From CAVRQM01 sp963756975 (GTDB taxonomy: Bacteria > Pseudomonadota > Alphaproteobacteria > Acetobacterales > Acetobacteraceae): a DNA stretch of 64,000 nt. Positions 57,966-64,000 of the stretch are shown here, piece after piece. The notes beneath the pieces were generated by a model that was not told the DNA's origin, searched no databases, and saw nothing but the letters and a program-made list of their open reading frames with translations. Within the stretch, counting starts at the first letter, position 1; the number at the start of each line of letters is the position of its first letter. The stretch lies in contig CAVWPS010000002.1 of NCBI GenBank assembly GCA_963756975.1, positions 1,364,001-1,428,000 of the forward strand. Reading direction: 5' to 3'. The position numbers and the translations under genes are program-made.

Positions 57966-58844
57966 ATGTGCGGCATCGTCGGCCTTTTTATCAAGCGGCC
58001 GGAGATGGAGGCCGATCTCGGCGCCCATCTGGCCACCATGCTCGCGACAATGCGCGATCGCGGCCCGGATAGCGCCGGCTTCGCGGTATACGGTGCCGAT
58101 GCCGGCGACGTTCGGCTGACCGTGCGGGCAACGCGGGGGACCGATTTCGCCGCGCTGGCCGCATCGCTCGATGTGCGGGCCGATGCGCGCGACACCCATG
58201 CGGTGCTGCACGTGCCGCTCGACCGGGTCGACACGGTGCGGGCTCGTTTGCTGGCGTTGGCGCCTGCCGTGACGTTGGTCGGTGAAGGCCGGCGGATGGA
58301 GTTGTACAAGGAGGTCGGCGCGCCCGAAGATGTGGCGCAGCGCTTCGGCTTGGCGCAAATGTCCGGCACGCACGGGATCGGCCACACGCGGATGGCGACC
58401 GAGAGTGCGGTCACGACCGACGGGGCGCACCCGTACACGACCGGCGCCGATCAGTGCCTGGTGCATAACGGCAGCCTGTCCAATCACAACGAATGGCGGC
58501 GCACGCTGAAGCGCGCCGGCCTCACGTTTCAAACCGAGAACGACACCGAGGTTGCGGCCGCGTATCTGTCGTGGCGGATGCGCGAGGGTGCGAGCCTTGC
58601 CGACGCGTTGCGGGCGGCGCTGCACGATCTGGACGGTTTCTACACCTTCGTCGTCGGCACCCGGACGGGATTTGCGGTGCTGCGCGATCCGGTGTGCTGC
58701 AAGCCGGCGGTGATGGCGGAGACCGACGACTGGGTCGCGTTCGGCAGCGAATACCGCGCCCTGGTCGACCTGCCGGGGATCGAGCAGGCGCGTGTGTGGG
58801 AGCCCGAGCCGTCGCGCGTCTACGCCTGGGAACGCGCCGCGTGA
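57966..58844 (+). CDS. glxB: GlxB-type class II glutamine amidotransferase
   Basis: This 292-residue Ntn-type amidotransferase has the catalytic Cys directly after the start Met (MCGIVGLF), as needed for release of ammonia from glutamine. DRGPDSAG, GIGHTRMATES and LVHNGSLSNHNEW follow, the usual glutaminase motifs. It matches the separate glutaminase subunit of GlxBCD and MgsA proteins. A GGAGAG site precedes ATG 57966, and a longer in-frame start would put the Cys out of position. It overlaps glxC by GTGA. Confidence 0.92.
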   Translation: MCGIVGLFIKRPEMEADLGAHLATMLATMRDRGPDSAGFAVYGADAGDVRLTVRATRGTDFAALAASLDVRADARDTHAVLHVPLDRVDTVRARLLALAPAVTLVGEGRRMELYKEVGAPEDVAQRFGLAQMSGTHGIGHTRMATESAVTTDGAHPYTTGADQCLVHNGSLSNHNEWRRTLKRAGLTFQTENDTEVAAAYLSWRMREGASLADALRAALHDLDGFYTFVVGTRTGFAVLRDPVCCKPAVMAETDDWVAFGSEYRALVDLPGIEQARVWEPEPSRVYAWERAA

Positions 58845-59533
58845 GCGGAAGCGATGTCGACCTCGCGCACCAAAGCGTCCGCTCGCTGAACGAGGCGCTG
58901 CACGCGCTGACGCCGGACACCAATCAGACGCTTTGGCGCATTTCGAACCCTCGCGGGCAGCACGCGCTGGCGGTCGGCGTGTCGGCCCCGGTGACGATCG
59001 AGATCGCGGGGCATGTCGGCTATTACTGCGCCGGGATGAACCAGGGTGCGACGGTGGTGATCGCGGGGAACGCGGGCAACGGTGTCGCGGAAAACATGAT
59101 GGGCGGCGAGGTCCGCGTGCGCGGCGACGCGAGTGCCGCGGCCGGGGCGACGGCGCATGGCGGGCTGCTGGTGATCGAGGGCAATGCCGCCGCGCGCTGC
59201 GGCATCAGCATGAAGGGTGTCGACATCGTCGTCGGCGGCAGCGTCGGCCACATGAGTGCCTTCATGGCGCAGGCCGGATCGTTGACCGTTTTAGGCGACG
59301 CCGGGGAAAGCCTCGGCGACAGCATTTACGAGGCGCAGCTGTTCGTGCGCGGCTCGGTCGCGAGCCTCGGGGCCGATTGCATCGAGAAGCCGATGACCGA
59401 CGCGCACCGCGAGACGCTGGCGGCGCGGCTGTCGGCATGCGGCTTCGACCCGGCGCTGGCGGGCACGTTCCGCCGCTACGGCTCGGCGCGGCGGCTGTAT
59501 CATTTTCACGTCGACAACGCGGGCGAATACTGA
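58841..59533 (+). CDS. glxC: GlxC, glutamate synthase alpha C-terminal (GXGXG) domain protein
   Basis: This 230-residue right-handed beta-helix protein is equal to the GltB C-terminal domain: repeated Gly patterns such as GHVGYYCAGMNQGATVVIAG, NAGNGVAENMMGGEVRV and GDAGESLGDSIYE. It holds the enzyme complex together and may line the ammonia path. GTG start overlaps the glxB stop, and the last base overlaps the glxD ATG. Confidence 0.92.
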   Translation: MSGSDVDLAHQSVRSLNEALHALTPDTNQTLWRISNPRGQHALAVGVSAPVTIEIAGHVGYYCAGMNQGATVVIAGNAGNGVAENMMGGEVRVRGDASAAAGATAHGGLLVIEGNAAARCGISMKGVDIVVGGSVGHMSAFMAQAGSLTVLGDAGESLGDSIYEAQLFVRGSVASLGADCIEKPMTDAHRETLAARLSACGFDPALAGTFRRYGSARRLYHFHVDNAGEY

Positions 59534-60849
59534 TGCATCAGCCACCACGGCCGGCACCGCGCGAGAGCGCCACGTTCGACCACGCGACGCTCGCCGAAAT
59601 TCGCCGCGCGGCCGCGACGGGGATCTACGATATCCGCGGCTACGGCGCGAAACGAAAGCTGCCGCATTTCGACGATCTGCTGTTTCTGGGTGCCAGCATC
59701 AGCCGCTATCCGCTCGAAGGGTATCGCGAGCGATGCGGCACCGACGTCGTGCTCGGCGCGCGCCATGCGAAACGGCCGGTGGAACTTAAAATCCCGATCA
59801 CCATCGCGGGCATGAGTTTCGGCAGCCTGTCGGCGCAGGCCAAGGAGGCGCTCGGGCGCGGCGCCACCATCGCCGGCACCAGCACCACGACCGGCGACGG
59901 CGGCATGACGCGCGAGGAGCGGACGCATTCGCACACGCTCGTCTACCAATACCTGCCGAGCCGGTACGGCATGAACCCCGACGATCTGCGCGCCGCCGAC
60001 GCGATCGAGATCGTCATCGGACAGGGTGCGAAGCCGGGCGGCGGCGGCATGCTGCTGGGCCAGAAGGTCAACGCGCGTGTGGCGGAGATGCGGACGCTGC
60101 CGCCCGGCATCGACCAGCGCAGCGCGTCGCGTCATCCGGACTGGACCGGGCCGGACGACCTCGAGATCAAAATCCTCGAACTGCGCGAGATCACCGATTG
60201 GCGCGTGCCGATCTACGTGAAGGTCGGCGCGTCGCGGCCGTATTACGACACCGCGCTGGCCGCGAAGGCCGGGGCGGATGTCGTGGTGCTGGACGGCATG
60301 CAGGGCGGCACGGCGGCGACGCAGACGGTGTTCATCGAGCATGTCGGGTTGCCGATCCTGGCCGCGATCCGGCCGGCGGTGCAGGCGCTGCAGGATATCG
60401 GGCTGCACCGGACCGTGCAGCTGATTGTCTCGGGCGGCATCCGCAACGGGGCCGATGTCGCGAAGGCGCTGGCGCTGGGGGCCGACGCGGTCAGCATCGG
60501 CACGGCGGCGCTGGCGGCACTCGGCGACAACGATCCGGCGTGGGAGGCGGAGTACGAGGCGCTCGGCACGCATGCCGGCGCGTACGATGCGTGGCACGAA
60601 GGTCGCGATCCGGCCGGTATCACGACGCAGGATCCGGTGCTGGCCGCGCGGCTCGATCCGGTGCTGGGCGGACGCAGGCTCGCCAACTACCTCGCCGTGC
60701 TCACGCTCGAGGCGCAGACGATCGCGCGCGCGTGCGGCAAGAGCCACGTCCACAACCTCGAACCGGAGGATCTGGTCGCGCTCACGGTGGAGGCGGCTGC
60801 GATGGCGCGGGTGCCGTTGGCGGGTACCAGCTGGATCCCCGGCCAATGA
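59533..60849 (+). CDS. glxD: GlxD, FMN-binding glutamate synthase-like subunit
   Basis: This 438-residue FMN/Fe-S barrel is equal to the GltB synthase domain: PITIAGMSFGSLSAQAKEAL, TSTTTGDGGM, IGQGAKPGGGGML with the 2-oxoglutarate/FMN site, GMQGGTAATQ and VSGGIRNGADVAKALALGAD. The Cys cluster of classic GltB is not evident here, so electron supply may differ. With glxB and glxC it forms a three-part amidotransferase-synthase. Confidence 0.93.
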   Translation: MHQPPRPAPRESATFDHATLAEIRRAAATGIYDIRGYGAKRKLPHFDDLLFLGASISRYPLEGYRERCGTDVVLGARHAKRPVELKIPITIAGMSFGSLSAQAKEALGRGATIAGTSTTTGDGGMTREERTHSHTLVYQYLPSRYGMNPDDLRAADAIEIVIGQGAKPGGGGMLLGQKVNARVAEMRTLPPGIDQRSASRHPDWTGPDDLEIKILELREITDWRVPIYVKVGASRPYYDTALAAKAGADVVVLDGMQGGTAATQTVFIEHVGLPILAAIRPAVQALQDIGLHRTVQLIVSGGIRNGADVAKALALGADAVSIGTAALAALGDNDPAWEAEYEALGTHAGAYDAWHEGRDPAGITTQDPVLAARLDPVLGGRRLANYLAVLTLEAQTIARACGKSHVHNLEPEDLVALTVEAAAMARVPLAGTSWIPGQ

Positions 60850-62126
60850 CGCTGTCCGAGACCGCCCGCGCGCGCGGCATCCGCTACTTTCTGATCGCGT
60901 ACACCGATTTGTTCGGCGTGATGCGCGCGAAGCTGGTGCCCGCGCGCGCGATCGACGGCATGGCCGAGGACGGGGCCGGCTTCGCGGGGTTCGCGACCTG
61001 GCTGCACATGACACCGGCCGATCCGGACGTGCTGGCGGTCCCCGATCCGTCGAGCCTGATCCAGTTGCCGTGGAAGCCGGAGGTCGCATGGCTCGCGGCC
61101 ACGCCGACGATGGGCGGGGCGGAGGTCGAACAGGCACCGCGCAACGTGCTGCGCCGGGTCGTCGCGGCGGCCGAGGCACAGGGGCTGGAGATGCGGACCG
61201 GCGTGGAGCCGGAGTTTTTCCTCATCCGCCCCGACGGCAGCGGGATCGCGGACGCCGCCGACCGGCAACCGAAGCCCTGCTACGACCAGCTGACGTTGAT
61301 GCGCAGCTACGACGTGATCGCCGAAATCGCGGACGCGATGGAGACGCTGGGGTGGGAGCCGTATCAGAACGACCACGAGGACGGGAACGGCCAGTACGAG
61401 ATGAACTGGGCGTATGCGCCCGCTTTGATCACGGCCGACCGCCACGCGTTCTTCAAATACATGGTCCGCAGCATCGCCGAGCGGCACGGCATGCGGGCGA
61501 CGTTCATGCCCAAACCGTTTCCGGAGCTGACCGGCTCCGGCTGCCACGCCCACATCTCCGTCTGGCGCGGCGACAAGAACGTGTTCGCCGGCGACAACGG
61601 CCTGTCCGATCTGGCGACGCACTTCCTCGGCGGCCTGATGGCGCACGCCGAGGCGCTGTGCGCGCTCACCAACCCGACGGTGAACAGTTTCAAACGCATC
61701 GCCGCACCGGTGACGGTATCGGGTGCGACGTGGTCGCCGAGTGCGATCAGCTGGGGCGGCAACAACCGCACGCACATGGTGCGCATCCCCGGGCCCGGCC
61801 GGATCGAATACCGGCTCGCCGACGGTGCGGCCAATCCGTACCTGCTGCAGGCGGCGCTGCTCGCGGCGGGGCTGGACGGCATCGCGCACGCTCGCAATCC
61901 GGACGCTCCGGTCGATGTCGACATGACCGTCGCGGCTCCGGCGGACGCGCGAAAGCTGCCCGCCAACCTGCTCGACGCGATCAGGGCTTTCGAGGGATCT
62001 TCCATGTTGCGCGAGGCACTCGGCGAGCCGTTCGCGACCGCCTTCGCGACGCTGAAACGCCGCGAGTGGGACTCCTACACGCACCACCTGACGCAGTGGG
62101 AACGCGATGCCACGCTGGATTGCTGA
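60846..62126 (+). CDS. glnT: Type III glutamine synthetase-like (GlnT/GmaS family)
   Basis: This 426-residue glutamine synthetase superfamily protein has VEPEFFLI, NDHEDGNGQYEMNW, GSGCHAHISVW and the NNRTHMVRIPGPGRIEYR region for metal and ATP binding. The same family contains GlnT and gamma-glutamylmethylamide synthetase (GmaS), which sequence alone cannot separate here. Overlap with glxD is ATGA. It likely ligates glutamate to ammonia or an amine. Confidence 0.88.
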   Translation: MTLSETARARGIRYFLIAYTDLFGVMRAKLVPARAIDGMAEDGAGFAGFATWLHMTPADPDVLAVPDPSSLIQLPWKPEVAWLAATPTMGGAEVEQAPRNVLRRVVAAAEAQGLEMRTGVEPEFFLIRPDGSGIADAADRQPKPCYDQLTLMRSYDVIAEIADAMETLGWEPYQNDHEDGNGQYEMNWAYAPALITADRHAFFKYMVRSIAERHGMRATFMPKPFPELTGSGCHAHISVWRGDKNVFAGDNGLSDLATHFLGGLMAHAEALCALTNPTVNSFKRIAAPVTVSGATWSPSAISWGGNNRTHMVRIPGPGRIEYRLADGAANPYLLQAALLAAGLDGIAHARNPDAPVDVDMTVAAPADARKLPANLLDAIRAFEGSSMLREALGEPFATAFATLKRREWDSYTHHLTQWERDATLDC

Positions 62127-62128
62127 GC

Positions 62129-63315
62129 ATGGCTGAGAACTTCGACGCGATCGTCATCGGCGGCGGCGTCATCGGCGCATCCGCATTGTTCCAGCTGACG
62201 CAGCTCGGCTGTCGCAGGCCGTTGCTGCTGGAGCGGGGCGAGGTCGCGGGGGGCACCACGTCGCGCTCGTCCGGCATCGTGCGGACGCATTACAGCGTGC
62301 CGATCAACGTGCGCGTGGCGCGGGCGAGCCTCGGGATGTTCCAGCGTTTCGCCGAACTGCTGGACGACGACGAAGCGGATGCCGGGCTGGTGCAATCCGG
62401 CTACATGATCGTCGCCCCGCCCGGCCCGCAATCGGATGCCGTGCGCGCCAGCATCGCCATGCAATCGGGCCTCGGCGTCGGCGCGCGATTGCTGGACCGG
62501 ACGCAGGCGCTGGCACTGCATCCCTGGATCGAACTGGACGACATCGACGCGATCGGGTTCGAGGCGGAGGCCGGGTTCGCCGACCCGTATCTCACCGCGA
62601 CCGGTTTCGTCCGCGCGGCCAAACGAAAGGGGGCGACGGTCCGCACCGGCACCGCCGTGACCGGCCTGCTGCGCGACGGCGACCGGGTCATCGGCGTGGA
62701 GACACCGAACGGACCGATCCATGCGCTGGGATCGTGCTATCGGCGGTGAACGTCTGGAGCCGCCTCGCCGCGAGCTGGGCCGGGGTCGACATCCCGTTCG
62801 GCATCACCGCGCACCACGTCTTCACGCTGGCCGCCGACGCGACCTACGGGCCGGACCTGCCGGTGTTCAAGGACCTCGCCTCGGCCGGCAAAATCTACAC
62901 CCGGCCGAGCGGCGGACATCTGCTGGTCGGCGGCGGCCACGAGGGCCACGAGACGACCGACCCCGACGCGCCCGAGGTCGAAGCCGACATGGACGCGATG
63001 CTCGACGAGGCGATTCAGGCGGCGGCGCGAATGCCGGCGTTCGCGGAGGGCCGGTTGGTGCGGTCCTGGTCCGGGCTGTACGACACGACCCCGGACTGGA
63101 ACCCGATCCTCGGCCCGGTGCCGGGTATCGAGGGGCTGCAGGTCGCGTTCGGCTTTTCCGGCCATGGCTTCAAGCTGTCGCCGATGGTCGGGCGGATGCT
63201 GGCGCAGTCGATGCTCGGGATCGAGCCGGACTTGCCGATCGCGCCGTACCGGCTGACCCGGTTCGCGGAGGGCGAGCAACTGGTCGGATCGTATGGGGCC
63301 GGCGCGGTATCGTGA
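62129..63315 (+). CDS. FAD-dependent amine/amino-acid oxidase, DAO/sarcosine-oxidase-beta-like (frameshifted)
   Basis: This flavoprotein of about 395 residues has the FAD motif IGGGVIGASALFQLTQLG at the N-terminus, TTSRSSGIVRTHYSV near the flavin, and after the break a DAO end with SWSGLYDTTPDWNPILGP and GFSGHGFKLSPMVGRML. One G is missing at 62728-62730; adding it restores HALGIVLSAVNVWS. It resembles the beta subunit of sarcosine oxidase and MgdA, but no alpha, gamma or delta partner genes are beside it. Confidence 0.87.
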
Positions 63316-63800
63316 GCGTGCTGCGCCGGAGCGAATGGCAGCCCCGGCCCTGGGCAGGCGGCTTCAGCTACGAACTGGCGTCCGCGGCGGATTGGCGGGT
63401 CAGCGTGGCGACGATCGAGCGCGACGGCCCGTTCACCGCGTTTCCCGGATGGTTCCGGCGGACGTTCTTGATCCGTGGCGCGGGGATCAGCCTCGGCGAT
63501 GCGACGATGACGCCGCTCGATCCGGAGCTCGCCTATCCCGGCGACCCGCCGCCCTTCTGCCGCCTGCTCCATGGCCCGGTCATGGTGCTGAACGTGTTCA
63601 CCGCACCCGGCGCGTCGGCCCGGATGCGGCGCGAGACGATTTCCGGTGCCACCTCGATCGACGCGGCGATCGTGGCGCTCTGCCTCGATGCCGGTCTGAC
63701 CTATGATGGCCATGCGTTAGGCGCGCTCGACGCCGTCTGTGCGCCCGAGTTTACGGTTGCAGGCTCCGGAACCATGCTCGTCGTGTCCCTGACGGTGTAA
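63312..63800 (+). CDS. hutD: HutD/Ves family protein
   Basis: This 162-residue cupin-like protein of the HutD family has the W-NGG-like segment as PWAGGFSYELASA, WRVSVATIERDGPFTAFPGW, and PGDPPPFCRLLHGPVMVLNVF. HutD occurs in histidine-use operons and elsewhere, and its role is not proved (possibly control of a catabolic flux). GTG 63312 overlaps the flavoprotein stop. No other hut genes are here. Confidence 0.88.
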   Translation: MSVLRRSEWQPRPWAGGFSYELASAADWRVSVATIERDGPFTAFPGWFRRTFLIRGAGISLGDATMTPLDPELAYPGDPPPFCRLLHGPVMVLNVFTAPGASARMRRETISGATSIDAAIVALCLDAGLTYDGHALGALDAVCAPEFTVAGSGTMLVVSLTV

Positions 63801-63809
63801 GGACGCCCC

Positions 63810-64000
63810 ATGAAACCGCCCATCGGCCCCGCGACCCGCCTTTGCATGTCGATCGCCGCACGTCCCGGCACGTTCGGCTCACGCTTCCACAACCACCTCT
63901 ATGAGGCGCTCGGGCTCGACTACGTCTACAAGGCGTTCCGCCCGACCGACCTCGAAGGCGCGGTGCGGGCGATGCGGGCGCTCGGGATCAGGGGCTGCGG
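63810..64000 (+). CDS. Shikimate dehydrogenase-like (AroE family) protein, partial
   Basis: Only the first 63 codons are inside the window: MKPPIGPATRLCMSIAARPG, then GTFGSRFHNHLYEALGLDYV and KAFRPTDLEGAVRAMRALGI. This matches the substrate-binding N-terminus of AroE-like proteins (MSIAxRPGxFGxRFHN subgroup), which often act outside the shikimate pathway. ATG 63810 follows the hutD stop by nine bases, so it is in the same operon. The NAD(P) domain lies beyond the window. Confidence 0.72.
   Translation, partial: MKPPIGPATRLCMSIAARPGTFGSRFHNHLYEALGLDYVYKAFRPTDLEGAVRAMRALGIRGC

Noticed and set aside
57966..63315. Full N-methylglutamate pathway
   Set aside because: Only one sarcosine-oxidase-like subunit is present, followed by hutD and an AroE-like gene; the partner subunits of N-methylglutamate dehydrogenase are not in the window.
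63312..63800. Histidine utilisation operon, because of hutD
   Set aside because: No hutH, hutU, hutI or hutG nearby; HutD family proteins occur in other operons.

Overview
The window is GC-rich, densely packed DNA from a Gram-negative alphaproteobacterium. Evidence for the class: a GcrA cell-cycle regulator, a leuS-lptE-holA block preceded by a DUF3576 lipoprotein gene, a TIGR02302/DUF4175 membrane protein, a Porin_4-type porin and a class II (cobalamin) ribonucleotide reductase. Gene content and order (tlpA / argH-lptM-lysA-TIGR02302, two Kup transporters, assimilatory nitrate reduction) fit Rhodospirillales, most likely the Acetobacteraceae; that family call is inference. I see no insertion sequence, prophage, CRISPR array or origin. 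Most neighbours overlap by ATGA, GTGA or TGATG, so they are probably translationally coupled.

Layout: 1-1451 GtrII-like membrane glucosyltransferase (cut by the window edge); 1618-5095 pqiABC lipid transport; 5197-8373 sugar-type ABC importer without an ATPase gene; 8377-8973 TlpA thioredoxin; 8995-14427 argH-lptM-lysA-TIGR02302; 14507-20372 argG followed by small metabolic genes, a dipeptidase and an aldo/keto reductase; 20376-24952 DUF3576-leuS-lptE-holA; 25112-26453 porin; 26668-27929 divergent thiE-like and yggS; 28018-31819 Kup, a stress membrane protein and copper/SCO genes; 31856-31931 tRNA-Ala(GGC); 32198-33574 3-oxoacid CoA-transferase; 33620-34893 YihY and a small protein; 35067-41654 nitrate assimilation (narK-nasA-orf-nirB-nirD); 41811-43154 ahcY; 43292-50734 secreted BNR protein, class I aldolase, SDR, CheB/CheR/HWE kinase and response regulator; 50760-55771 gcrA, nrdJ, second Kup; 55791-64000 APC permease, XRE/cupin regulator and a glxBCD-glnT-FAD oxidase-hutD-AroE-like operon.

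The most interesting part is the right end. A glutamate-synthase-like GlxBCD set, a type III glutamine synthetase relative, a sarcosine-oxidase-like flavoprotein, HutD and a shikimate-dehydrogenase-like protein form one tightly coupled operon beside an amino-acid permease and an XRE/cupin regulator. The permease has an exact sigma-54 -24/-12 promoter, and so does the nitrate operon. Together these suggest nitrogen-regulated scavenging, with the right-hand operon acting on an unidentified amine or amino acid. It resembles, but does not match, the N-methylglutamate pathway.

Eleven otherwise well-conserved genes carry twelve single-base frameshifts, mostly at short G or C runs. I read these mainly as indel errors in the assembly, not true pseudogenes, and I annotate each as one gene with the shift position given.
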